From Arabidopsis thaliana (lineage: Eukaryota; Streptophyta; Magnoliopsida; Brassicales; Brassicaceae): a stretch of DNA of 64,000 nucleotides. The notes under the pieces were generated by a model. The model was given only the letters and a program-made list of their open reading frames with translations. It did not search any database and was not told where the DNA came from. Below, in pieces: positions 44,811-55,299 of this stretch. Position numbers and translations under genes: made by a program. The first letter of the stretch is position 1. The number at the start of each line of letters is the position of its first letter. Location of the stretch: assembly GCF_000001735.4 (NCBI RefSeq), contig NC_003074.8, positions 16,685,261 through 16,749,260 on the forward strand, read 5' to 3'.

Positions 44811-46278
44811 TTAACCCCAAATACCTAAAACTACCAAAAAGATAATAGGCAAGAAAACGCACAAGAAAACGCAAACACATGTCATTGAAGGAGTATATGG
44901 CGGCCTTGAATGAGTGCAAAATACTCTTCCAGTGATCCATTTGGCTCCACATTTGTAGCAAAATTGGTGCCCACATCTACCAAGCAACCATGAAATGCAA
45001 CGTAGTGTTATAATCAAGTTCACACAAAAATAATAAAAGGAATTGTAAAATTCAAATCATACCCTACTCTCTATGTAATTAGAGGTTATACGTACCTGCA
45101 AGTGATATGCATGCATCCTTCCGATAGTTCGATTACGTTTTTGCAATTTTCACATTGACGCCACATTTTCTGATTTGCTAGAGCTTTCAGCTTTATATCA
45201 TCTGCTGTAGGATTTGGACCCAAGCTCTTGTAATCGTTGCACGACAAGTTGCTATGCCACGGAAGTTTGCAGTTGATACAAAAGGGTTCACCGCATTTTA
45301 CACAACTTCTCATAGTTACATCTTCTCTTGTTGAGTTTGAGAGCTTGGTTACCGACATTAAACTCGAGCACCTAGGGTTGGGGCAATATACTCTCTCCTC
45401 CACAGGAATAGATTCCTCTTCGATCCTTAGTTCCCACATTGCTTTTAGTTTAGATGTCAAAAGATTGGCGCAGTTTGCAAGAGTAAGTTTAGACTCGCAT
45501 TGATAATGAAGACATCTCGGTACACCTCCCGCGAGTAGCCTCACTTCTATATGTCGTTTTACGCACTCAACACAGAATTCATGACCGCATAAAGCAACAG
45601 AAAACATCAGCTCAGGTTCGAAATTATCATCGGAACATATACTGCAAGTCTTGTCATGATCAGGTATATGTATGCTGATTTCAGAAACTATTGTTTCCAT
45701 TGCAAGTTCATACACAAATTTAATTTGATTCCTAGTCACCAGAACAGGAAAGCTAGACGTCAATCGTTGTCTAATGTGTTGAACGTTATCCATTAGTAAG
45801 GCAAAGTTCTCTTCCGCAGAAGCAGATTTCTCCATGACCTAAAACATTCAAGGCAAATTAAAAACATCAATAACAAGATTGAAGCAAAGGGACATGTGAA
45901 CCTTTGACAATCAAGTAGCAAACTTACCAATTCAAAAATCCGATAATGATCGCTGTAAATTGAGATATTATCAATCCCTAAACCCACAGCTTCGGTTAGT
46001 CCACGCTTCAGTGCCATAATCTCAACCTCTAGAACTGTAACCCTAGAGTCATGAACTTGTTCTTTCATCTGAAACAAGAGATTATCATCTTTGTCGCAAA
46101 TCGCAACCCCAAATCCCGCTAATAACTCTACGGTTTCCTCGCTAACCAAACCCTTGAAGTAAAGCCTGTACGAGTCAGGTTTGATTTCGCTGGAGACTCT
46201 ACCCACGTGTTTTGGATCTTCTGCTCGTACTAGAGTGCTTTCCTCCTCCATATATGTTTCTTTAGTTATTGTTTTCAA
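44811..46278 (-). CDS. complete RNase H-like/RBR E3 ubiquitin ligase, 419 aa
   Basis: Exons 45928-46278, 45096-45838 and 44811-44976 with good GT-AG sites and consistent phase. An ATG nine codons downstream (MEEEST) is an alternative start. An RNase H-like fold spans about residues 37-167 (RLYFKGLVSEETVELLAGF, EVEIMALKRGL, ISIYSDH, then IKFVYELAMETIV across the first splice). RING1 is about 182-231 (CSICSDDN, CGHEFCVECV, CLHYQC). IBR is about 269-317 (CPNPRC, CVKCGEPFCINCKLPWHSNLSC). RING2 is about 346-375 (CENCKNVIELSEGCMHITC, CGHQFCYKCG), with the catalytic Cys near 359. A hydrophobic C-terminal segment (FLPIIFLVVLGI) suggests membrane anchoring. RBR ligases take ubiquitin from an E2 onto this Cys before transfer to a substrate. 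RNase H positions one and four are Lys and Tyr, so nuclease activity is unlikely. Best preserved member of the array. Confidence 0.88.
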
Positions 46279-46584
46279 GCCTTTTAATTTCTCTTAGACA
46301 ATTAATTGAACATTAAGGTTTTTTAAGCTTTCGATAACCAAAACAATTTCCCTTGCTTTTATACGTCTTCAAAACCTTAGCCATTTTTATGTGGAAAACG
46401 AAAAAGACAAAAACGCAGATTATCTCTACCCAAAAAAAAACAATTTAAATGAAAAAAAAAGATACTATTATCCTCAGTGTGTATATATTGTTGGAATCTC
46501 TCTTTATCTGCCGCTAAATCTTTTTACTTCTTAATTCCCTTAATTTATCCAGATTCATTATAAGCATATTTATACTACTTCTAA
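46279..46584. other. upstream region of the complete RBR gene
   Basis: AT-rich; presumed promoter and 5' UTR of the minus-strand gene. No motif I would rely on. Confidence 0.35.
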
Positions 46585-47210
46585 GGGCTTTAATGGTTTA
46601 AACGCAGCGGTTGTGGTTGCGGTTGCGGGAGTTTGCAAAAGCGGGTGGTTGCAGTTTCAAGCGTTATTTAGCGTTTTGACCGACTAGTTTAGCAGTTGAA
46701 AACGGGTGCGTTTGCAGGAGATTTACGACTGGTTGATCAGCGGGTACGATAGCGGTGAAACCAAAATTTACCAAAAAAAATTTAATATATGATTAAAAAA
46801 AATTAAAAACACTAAAAACTATAATTATGAAAAAGTATAATTTTTTAAACATAATTAATGATTTAAAACCATAAATAATTATTCAAATAAATTTTATGTT
46901 CAAAACAAAAATAATTAGTAATATTGAAGATTTAAAGTTAGAGAATTATTTTTTTATAGAATTAATGTGAATATAAAACTTGATAATATATATTTTAATT
47001 TGATTATTTTTCTTTTTTAATTTCTTTTCTTTTTAAATCAACCGCAACCGCAGCCGCAAATGCTTGTGGAAAGGAATTTTTGAAATCCAGCAATTTCGAA
47101 CAGTTCGAAACTGTACGGAGCAGTTTCTATGATTGGTACCAACCGCTAACAACTACAACCGACCGTTAACAACCGCTAGGTGGTTGTTAGCAGATAAACC
47201 AATCAAGCCA
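46585..47210. mobile_element. candidate MITE with GGTTGCGGTTGCGG inverted ends
   Basis: The left side has TTAATGGTTTAAACGCAGCG followed by GTTGTGGTTGCGGTTGCGGG. The right side has CAACCGCAACCGCAGCCGC, then CAACCGCTAGGTGGTTGTTAG and GATAAACCAATCAAGCC. The two sides pair as nested inverted repeats around an AT-rich core. It resembles dispersed hAT-type MITEs of crucifers. No clean target duplication was found. Confidence 0.45.
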
Positions 47211-47801
47211 TTAGTTGTTTTGTCTTAACAATACACAAAACAACCCACTTAATATTTGGGCTTAACATATAACACATGGCCCATTTGTCTCTTTCTTCTT
47301 TCTAATTCTTCCTACGACAAAGCTTTCTCTTTGTCCCTCTTCCTCTTCTACGATCTCTTCTTCTCTCTTTGTTGCAGTCTCTTCTCATCTTCTCCACTCT
47401 CGTCTCTCAAGTATGGTTAATTACAGGATTAATTTCCAACATCTATTATATATATAAACTCGTTGAAATCATAATTTTTTTCTTCAGATATTAAGTAAAC
47501 AAATTGGCCATCGACGAGAGACTCAAAGGTATTTTTTCTTCCATGGAAATTTCGTGAAATTGATCTGGAAACTTGTTTGGATATATATTTTCGAAGGAAG
47601 TTTGATTTGAATTGTAGTTTGAGTGAAATATTTATATAGTGAACGGAAGGTGTTCGACGAAATGCCTGAAAGAGCTGTTTTGTTGTATGATTCTGTATGT
47701 TTGTGTTGAGCATAGTACAATCTAGTTTTATGGTCACCTTTAGCTTTGAATGATGAGTTCTAAATAGTGATTTGATGATGAGTGTAGAGAGACCCATCTC
47801 C
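47211..47801 (+). promoter_or_regulatory. SEN1 upstream region
   Basis: Pyrimidine-rich tracts (TCTTTCTTCTTTC, CTCTTCCTCTTC) at 47285-47400 are typical of plant 5' leaders. The part from about 47580 is duplicated at 43440-43697 together with the SEN1 pseudogene, so the duplication carried promoter or leader sequence. Two ATGs (47775, 47778) in the SEN1 frame precede the chosen start. Confidence 0.4.
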
Positions 47802-48515
47802 ATGGCACCAAGGTGGAAATGGAAAGGTGCTGAGGCAAAGGCACTTGCAGAACCTGTTTCGAAAACAGTCTCGGAGCTGAGATCTTCATTGACCCAAACC
47901 GAGGCTTTAGGTTTCCTCTCAAGTTGTAACGTACTTTTATCGGTTGAGTCAGAGGAAGCTGAGCTTTTGGATCGTTGTTGTTTTGGTAGACTAGTTGTTG
48001 GTGCTGAGAAAGATAAGAGATGGATTCAGTTATCCTTTGAAGAAGCTTTCTTTTTGTTTTACAAACTGAAATGCATCAAGATTTGCCTTCACGGTCGTTC
48101 TCTGGAAAACGAGGTAGATTTATGGCGATCCATGAGTTCCTTTAAGCAAGATTTTGCGATCTTGTACAAGGCTTATTCGCATCTACGATCGAAGAACTGG
48201 ATTGTGAGATCAGGGTTACAATATGGAGTTGATTTCGTGGTGTATAGACATCATCCATCTCTTGTCCACTCTGAATACGCCGTTCTTGTTCAGTCCATTG
48301 GCGGGAATGATCGGTTAAAGGTGTGGTCCGATATCCATTGCAGTGTTCGACTAACCGGAAGCGTCGCGAAATCATTGTTGGTTCTTTACGTCAACAGAAA
48401 AGTCAACACAGAGAAGATGAATCTGCCTTTGTGTTTAGAGGACTACACAGTTGAAGAGCAAACAATACGTAGATGGAGTCCAGAACTTAGCCGTGAAGAT
48501 GAAACCAGAACATGA
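47802..48515 (+). CDS. SEN1: tRNA-splicing endonuclease catalytic subunit, 237 aa
   Basis: Single coding exon. The protein is a Sen2-type subunit of the tRNA intron endonuclease, which cuts precursor tRNAs at both intron borders. The N-terminal part (RWIQLSFEEAFFLFYKLK) is the conserved N-terminal fold. The C-terminal nuclease fold holds the Tyr-His-Lys triad: Tyr in LQYGVDFVVYRHHPS, His in LVHSEYAVLV, Lys in SVAKSLLVLYV. I chose the ATG at 47802 (MAPRWKWKGAEAKA); earlier in-frame ATGs at 47775 and 47778 would add 9 or 8 residues. It converges with TET3, whose stop codon is about 200 bp away. I recognise it as A. thaliana SEN1 (At3g45590 from memory). Two broken copies lie at 38925-39110 and 43440-44435. 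Arabidopsis has a second related subunit gene on another chromosome. Confidence 0.92.
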   Translation: MAPRWKWKGAEAKALAEPVSKTVSELRSSLTQTEALGFLSSCNVLLSVESEEAELLDRCCFGRLVVGAEKDKRWIQLSFEEAFFLFYKLKCIKICLHGRSLENEVDLWRSMSSFKQDFAILYKAYSHLRSKNWIVRSGLQYGVDFVVYRHHPSLVHSEYAVLVQSIGGNDRLKVWSDIHCSVRLTGSVAKSLLVLYVNRKVNTEKMNLPLCLEDYTVEEQTIRRWSPELSREDETRT

Positions 48516-48712
48516 TTAAGCTTACATGTTAACAAGTCTTGTTGTAATGCTGATTTCTAGAAGAATATAAAATGAACTAGGTTCCGATTCCAACATAAAT
48601 AATATACACACAAAAAAATGTGTTACATACCAAAAACATACACAAAAGTACTAAAACCTTTAAACATAAATCAAAGCCTCGATACATTTTTTTGAACTGT
48701 TCCAAATTTTGA

Positions 48713-50594
48713 TCAAAGATGGAAATGACTAGGATGTGATTTTGTCATCCTAGCTTCACCAGCCGGTTCATCGTTATCGATCCTCTTGACATTCCTATAA
48801 GCTGCATAAGCGATAACGTAAAAGATAACTAGAATGATAAGTACCACAATGTTGATCACCGATACTTTTCTCCAACTCTTCTTCAAACTCCCAAGAACAC
48901 CAGCTTTACAAGAACTACACTGATAACAGAGCATGCTCTGGTCGTTGCTCCACACCATACAGTCCTGGTTCGGTCCTATCATCCCTCCTCTCGTGTCCCA
49001 TCCGGTCTCATTCACATATGAAAAACCGCAATCTGTTGGTGGCTTGCAACAACCGGACTGCAAATTAACAACAACAATTACATATCATAAACCGCAATAT
49101 TAATAACTCTTTTATCATAAGCAGGTAAAGAAGAGAGACACTAAACAGTGAACACTCTAAGTAACAATTATTACAACCACAATATTAGATTATTAGGCTC
49201 ATAAATATAATAATCAACACCAAAATATATATAGCAAAAGAATCTTTCATAAAGAAAATAAACAAAACAGAGCATTTCTAGATTCAAGATTTATGACAAA
49301 ACAAGAACTTGAACAACTACACTTTTGAACGTTCCATGCATCTTCATCATATTTTTGGTTACTCACGTGTAAAGCTGGGAATTTGAACATATATATGTCT
49401 ACTTTAATAGAAAAATTTCAAAAATACAACAAAGAAATAATTATTTGGGTCCAAAAAATTGTATACTTTTGTGGGTCGCTCCAAAAGCTAATAATAGATT
49501 TTAACATATGAGAACAAAACTGCAAAGGCCAGAAATATTTCTGGCAAATAAGAATCGAAGCTTAGAATCATTGTTCAAGGAATCATACCTTTTTTACATG
49601 CTTAAAATTGTTTCATTGGCTTCTACACAACAATCAATCAATCAGGTCAAATAAACTAATAAAATAATTTTTCTACATTTTATTATCTTTTTTTTTTTTT
49701 GATGGAGTAAGCTAGAGGCAAAACTAAATCAGATCTATACTCCAATACTCATAGTCAACTAAGTTAATTAATAAAAAATTAACACAAAGTTTCTTCACTT
49801 GGAAAAAAAAAGATAATAATTATCTTTTCAATAATTGAGTCTCCCTCGTCATATGGGTCATGAACACATGGAGGACCTAAATTGTTATTTCAAGAAAATA
49901 AAATTTAAAGCATGTCCCCAAAAAAACTAATATCAAGAAACTTATCAAAAAATTTATGAATCTGAATATCACTAGATTTGATTCTAAATCAACCAGAAGA
50001 AAGAAAAAAAGATAACATCAAAGAGAAAAATAATTCTAGAAAGTTTTTTGTTTTTGAAAAGTAATAATTATAGAAAGTTACCTCAACAGGGCTAAGTCTT
50101 CTAAGGAAGAACATATCAGCAGTTTCAGGTACACCATTAAAATTTCTTCCAATCTTTCTACAAGCACCAGAATCTCTAAGACAAGAACTAATTTTACCCC
50201 AATAGCTATCATCAGAAACTCGATCTTTCAACCAACCAGAGTAATCTTCAAGATAATAGTCAAGATAACCCCGGTTAAGTACGGTTCGACCGGATCCTTT
50301 ATCTGTAACCGCGTAAGCGAAGATGATGAAACCGATAAGAGCAGCGATGATGAGAAGCATGACTACTAGGTATAGCCACATAAGGAACTTGTTACGGTAA
50401 CAAGCTCCAGCGAATCCAGCTAAAGATACGACCATGATTGAGATTCCGATGACGATGAGAGGCCATTGAAGGAATCTTAAACAGTCGGTGGAGTTAGCTC
50501 GGCTGCTTAACCATATTCCACCGCCGAGGATTGGTATTGAGAGGAGGAAAGTGAGGAAGTTGACTAAACCTATGAGATGGTTGCTTGTTCTCAT
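48713..50594 (-). CDS. TET3: tetraspanin, 285 aa
   Basis: Two coding exons, 50082-50594 (171 codons) and 48713-49057 (114 residues plus stop), with an intron of about 1.02 kb (GTAACT donor, TTTGCAG acceptor). There are four membrane segments: LIGLVNFLTFLLSIPILGGG near the N-terminus, PLIVIGISIMVVSLAGFAGA, LYLVVMLLIIAALIGFIIFA, and VINIVVLIILVIFYVIAYAA near the C-terminus. The large extracellular loop between the third and fourth has the plant GCCKPP motif (SGCCKPPTDCGF), plus SSCLRDSGAC and further cysteines. Length and sequence fit A. thaliana TETRASPANIN3, which has been reported in plasmodesmata-enriched membranes. Tetraspanins organise membrane protein microdomains. Its 3' end is the breakpoint of the local tandem duplication: pieces recur at 39295-39405 and 44680-44792. 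Confidence 0.95.
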
Positions 50595-51159
50595 AGCTTA
50601 GGGTTTTGAGGTTTTCCTGAGCTTTGTTTCTTGTGCAAAAAGACTGAGAAATGCAGAGCCAGAGGCGTTAAAGAAGAGGTGATGAAGACATAATGGGTTT
50701 ACATATCTCTGCACATGCTTTGACACGTGTCAGTACAGTCTGATTTTGCTATTGGGTAGTGTGTTATTGTCATTTGATTAGTTTATTGATGTTTACCAAG
50801 AAAAACAAGAAAATTTTGTTTATTTTTTTGTCGTGACGCAAATATTTGATTTTATTATTTTTAAGGCTGTTTTGACTAAAATAAAAGATCTTCATGATAT
50901 TGATATCTAAGCTGCATATATATAAAGTTAAAGTGATAAGTTTTTACGTAATAATTAGGTTTTGAAAGTTACGTAAGATAGGATTAGGTTTTGAACGTTT
51001 GAGATCCACATATGTTAGTGACCATGTCGGTAGCTCAGTGATATTTTTGAAGATTTTATATTTGTATAATTACTGAATTAATCCACATATTCATGTTTTT
51101 GAACATTTTTTCTTATGGTGATGAAATCATATAATTCATCACTTGGGTTGGTATGCTCA
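50595..51159. other. TET3 upstream region
   Basis: The 5' UTR and promoter of TET3 on the minus strand are expected here. CACACTGTC- and TATATATAAAG-like AT-rich runs are present but I cannot fix a TATA box. Nothing else is seen. Confidence 0.35.
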
Positions 51160-51545
51160 TTTTTTCTACATATCTTGAGCTAGAAGAGTTAAATATCAAG
51201 ACAACTCTCTTAAATGGTATTCTAGAAGAATAAACTATATAGATTGATTTTTTCTAAGAAAAATAAGTAAGTGGTGAAGTTCAAAATTTGAAATGATGGA
51301 CTTAAGGAAGAATATTTCAAGATGTTGATATGCTTTTTAATGGAAGATGTTTAAGGCTATATACACTCCATTGGAGCACATTTCAAACTCAAAGCAGTAT
51401 ATGAACAGGAAGAGAAGAAACATGAGAGGATCAAAGTAGAAAACATATGTATGTGTTTACTAAAGTATATAAACAAGAGATTTGGTATGGAATTTTGCTT
51501 TACCTCAGAAGATATTATTGGAGTTACTAGATTGTATATAATGTG
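51160..51545 (+). pseudogene. fossil Ty1/copia reverse transcriptase fragment
   Basis: In one plus-strand frame CTTGAGCTAGAAGAGTTAAA onward reads LELEELNIKTTLLNGILEE then stop, a decayed version of the copia LELEQLDVKTAFLHGEL motif (compare the intact element at 6599-12336). Further on, TPLEHISNSK recalls TPLGAHLKMK and EEEKKHMR recalls EEEYMNSV. Many stops and shifts; most of RT is deleted. An old relic with no LTR visible. Confidence 0.65.
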
Positions 51546-51599
51546 TAGACTATTCATTTGATCTTGATCTTGACATAAGTAGTTCAATCTCAGTTTATG

Positions 51600-54269
51600 C
51601 CTAAATTTTCGAAATTTATAGTTTCAACTGGCATTGTGTTTTGATATTGCGCTGATGTCTTTTGACCATGACATCACTTCATTGTAACGCTTAACCAATT
51701 TTGTTATTAAAAGTCATAATTTTGCAAGATACTTCAAGTGGACTATTAATTATTCAAAATACTCCAACGGATTAAATTACTTATAGCCAATCTCAGTCTT
51801 GAACGAAATGCTACGAAATTGTATATCTCGTCTAATTAAAGTATTAATACAAATGAGAGGTGCTTATTCAAAGAAAAGAAATTACAATACAACTATAATG
51901 TTACGTGTAGGGAAATAATGCGACAATACAAAGGAATCGATTCCTTTTTCATAGTCTTTGTAAATTATTCGTCAATTTCAAATCAATTTGCATGGAACAC
52001 ATACAAAAGCCGGTTGTCATAACGTCCATATCTCTTAAAGAAGTCAATTGAATAAATCCCTACACCGACCTTACTGAATACACACATTTCTATATAATAC
52101 GATAGAAATTTTGTATTTTAATAATTTACACTAGTTTCGTCATTTGTTATCATTTGGATTCTAGTCCCGCATATATCTGTATTATTTGTAGGTTATGTTT
52201 GTTGGAGAATCCAAAACAAGAAGGGTTTAAGCTCAAAATAGCTTTTGTTAGATAGATAATTAATGAGATAGCATTAGCTAATTAGGAGTTTTCATTTAGA
52301 TAGGACCAAACAAAAATTGTTATTCTTCAAAAATAGAAGGGTTGTCTGAATTTTCAGCCCTATAATAGTTGGAATCTCAACTTTTCACCATAAATTTTTA
52401 GTCACTTAAAAAATCACCATAAAAAATTTTAATCTCGATAAAACTACATATACTTTCGGATTTGTTCTTAAAACTATGCCTCCAATTGAACCGACCAATT
52501 AACCGATAATTATACATCCGGTTTGACTTATCTAAAATTTAACCAAATTAATCCGATTTTGACTCTATTTTAACCCAATTTTGACCCAAGAAAATGTAAA
52601 TGAATTGTCTTCTAAAAAGTAAAAGTATTTTTATTTATTTGTGATAAACAATTAAAAATATTAAATTATAATTAATTTTAGCAAAACTTAATATGACAAA
52701 ATATACCCCAAATTATATTTTGAGCTACATTTTGTTATAAAATTTTGATAATATACAAACATATACATTTTCCTTTTAACAATCATTTATATTTTTTTTA
52801 TAAATTTAAAGTTATGTCTTTTTTTAAAACAAAATATTCATTTTTCTTCCAATCATAATATATGAACAGAGTGAAATTTCTCAGTTCTCTTCTTATGCAT
52901 CTTGCGCTTCTTGAGTTAATATCATCAAAATTTACGATCTGTTAATCAATGATCCCTCAAAATTTTGTAAGGAAATATTTTGTCATTTGTCCACTTCAGA
53001 TTCCGCTTAAGCGGTGATGTTGATTTGGAAACTTCTTTAAAAGCTCGTAATCTGTTCTGTATAGAAACCAGTTTGAACATTTTGAGTTTTCTTGGGCTAA
53101 GGCCCATTGGGCCACAGAAAAATTGATCACTGAAGTTAGAGAATTTGATGTTAAACCTATTATTGGCTAGCTTAGAGGCGTATCTTGAATTTTAAGGTTT
53201 TTGCAAACTATCCAAACATTGTAGCTCACAAATTAACTTGGATTCATAATCATATACATATGATAGTTTTGTTTCATAAATATTAATTGAATTTTAGTTT
53301 TATCATGTGAAAATAAATTGATGATATTATTACTCATTTTTATTTTGAGTAACGATTTCATTTTTTTTTTGTTTTGTGATCGTCATAAACTATACACATA
53401 GAGATAATTTGAACAAAAAATTCGTTCACTTTCCAAATAGTTTTTCCTGACTTTTAACACCACTAATCATTCAAAATATTATTATTCTTGAAAAGCCATC
53501 GCCAATATAGCAACGAAATCCTAAACATATCAAATCAAACCGTTTTTTGGGGATTCAAAACAAGTCATATTGTAATAAAAGAGTTTGGCGGTTTGTTCAA
53601 TTCTAACAAGGGTTTTGTCACGCCAGAATCTTCGAATTGAATTTGGTGCGTACGTCATGCGGATATATATTTTGGATATGAATAAATAATACACATTTTT
53701 CATCGTGATTTCAAGCGACATAATTTAAGGCTTACATGCCTATTCAAAATCTACTGAAATTTTTTGAAACATCATCAAAAGAAATTTGGGAAAATGTTTA
53801 ACAAAAAAAAAGAAACTTTGGAAAATACACAAACGGACAAACGCAAAACGTTCATTCAAGTTAATCAAACATTTTGTTTTAGTCCGAGAGAATACTGCTT
53901 TTCACTTGGGTCCAATTTTTTTTTTTTTGTGGTCCATTGTTATGGTAAACATACAAAAAAGCTTTTATATGTAAATGGAAGAATCCGAAGTTTGAACCGG
54001 AGACTAGGAAGCCAGAAACATACACACTGTTAAGTTGTTAAGTTTTTCTAATTTGAAAACCTACGTAAATTATTCATTTGGGCCATTGAAAAACAGGTCA
54101 GAACAAACAAAAAAACACAATTCATTTCCCAAGTAACTGAAAATCTTTAAAGAAAGCACAACATATCTATTTTCTTTTACCATTAACCCCAAACTCATAT
54201 TATCCCTTTCTCTAACCAAGACGACCACAATCCAAACCCTAATCAAACCCAAATTTTAAAATAAATAGA
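51600..54269. other. intergenic spacer between TET3 and DOF6
   Basis: AT-rich. A CCGGTTTGACTT / AACCGACCAATTAACC patch at about 52480-52570 looks like repeat debris. Short frames on either strand lack domains. The part next to 54270 is presumably the DOF6 3' UTR. Confidence 0.4.
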
Positions 54270-55092
54270 CTACAATAAAGCACCAGTATTAATGTAGTTG
54301 ACAGTACTGCTCCAAATCTCTCTCCCTGAATCAATCTGATCAACATGACCATGACCATGACCACTTCCTCCTCCCATGTTCATCTGCCAGGGGAATCCCC
54401 ACAAAACCCTGTTTGGATCACTTGTCGCCATCTGCTCCATACCGCCTCCACCATTTCCAAACGCATACCCCGTGTTCTCCATCTGATGGCTCGTGGTCCC
54501 ATACACGCCATCCATGGCCATTGGAGACTGAGAGCTTCCGAACCCTAGATGTGAAGAAACCCCTAGAGGTTGCTTGTTCAACAAGGCATATGCTAACCCA
54601 AGCTCCATCTGTTCGTTGCTAATGTTATTATTATTATAGCCAAAACTCGCCGTTGGGAATGATTTGCCGTCATGGGTCATCGTGGGCTCAGGGGTTGTTC
54701 TGAGGCTTTTGGTTGCGGAGGAGGAGCGTTTGTGTTTCCGGTAAGCACCACCGATTGGGATGTTTCTTAGGATTCCACCCTTGGTCCAGTATCTCCTACA
54801 AGATTTGCAGAAGTAGCGAGGTTGAGAGAGACTGTAGTTGTTGTAGTAGCAGAACTTTGTGTTGGTGGAGTCACAGCGAGGGCATCTTAATGATTGCTCT
54901 GGTGGAGCTGGCCTAGTCGCCGACAATGGTTTCTTCTGGTTTTGATAATCTTGTGTTGAACATGAAGATACTCCCATCACATTCTATCAAAACACAAATT
55001 TAAATGAACATCTAAAACCAATTTAATCTCAAACAAAATAATCATAAGAATGTGATGTTGATTAGTACCTGATGCATCGAAGAATAATCCAT
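54270..55092 (-). CDS. DOF6: Dof-type zinc finger transcription factor, 245 aa
   Basis: Exon 1 is 55069-55092 (MDYSSMHQ) and exon 2 is 54270-54983, with an 85-bp intron (GTACTAAT donor, TTGATAG acceptor). The Dof domain follows a short N-terminal region, at about residues 34-90. It has [40 protein letters not shown] and [10 protein letters not shown], with four zinc-binding Cys in the CX2C-21-CX2C arrangement. The rest is a low-complexity activation-type region rich in Asn, Gly, Met and Gln, ending in a Gly/His stretch. Dof factors bind AAAG cores. I recognise it as A. thaliana DOF6 (DOF3.2, At3g45610 from memory), reported as a repressor of seed germination that interacts with TCP14. The short first exon is supported by the protein N-terminus I recall; the Met at codon 11 would be the fallback start. 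Confidence 0.93.
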
Positions 55093-55208
55093 CTCAACCA
55101 ATTGAGAAACTTCTTTGAAATGTAGAGGAGTATGAGATAAAGAGAACTAGGAGAAAGAAAGGAGAGATAAAGAGTGGGAGATAAAGGAAAAGCCAAGCAT
55201 CTTACCTC

Positions 55209-55220
55209 ACTATATATAGA
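55209..55220 (-). promoter_or_regulatory. probable TATA box of DOF6
   Basis: Minus strand reads TCTATATATAGT about 120 bp upstream of the DOF6 start codon. It is followed by a purine/pyrimidine-rich leader (CTTTCTTTCTCC-type on the minus strand), a usual plant promoter and leader layout. Confidence 0.55.
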
Positions 55221-55299
55221 AAAGAATGTGGAAGTAGCTAGAGAATTTGGTGGCTTCCTCAATATTATATGATTACATTTTTTAACGTTACTAATCAAT

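Noticed and set aside
53764-54033. Plus-strand frames of 60-90 codons 3' of DOF6
   Set aside because: Lys/Phe-rich translations of AT-rich DNA without domain or homology.
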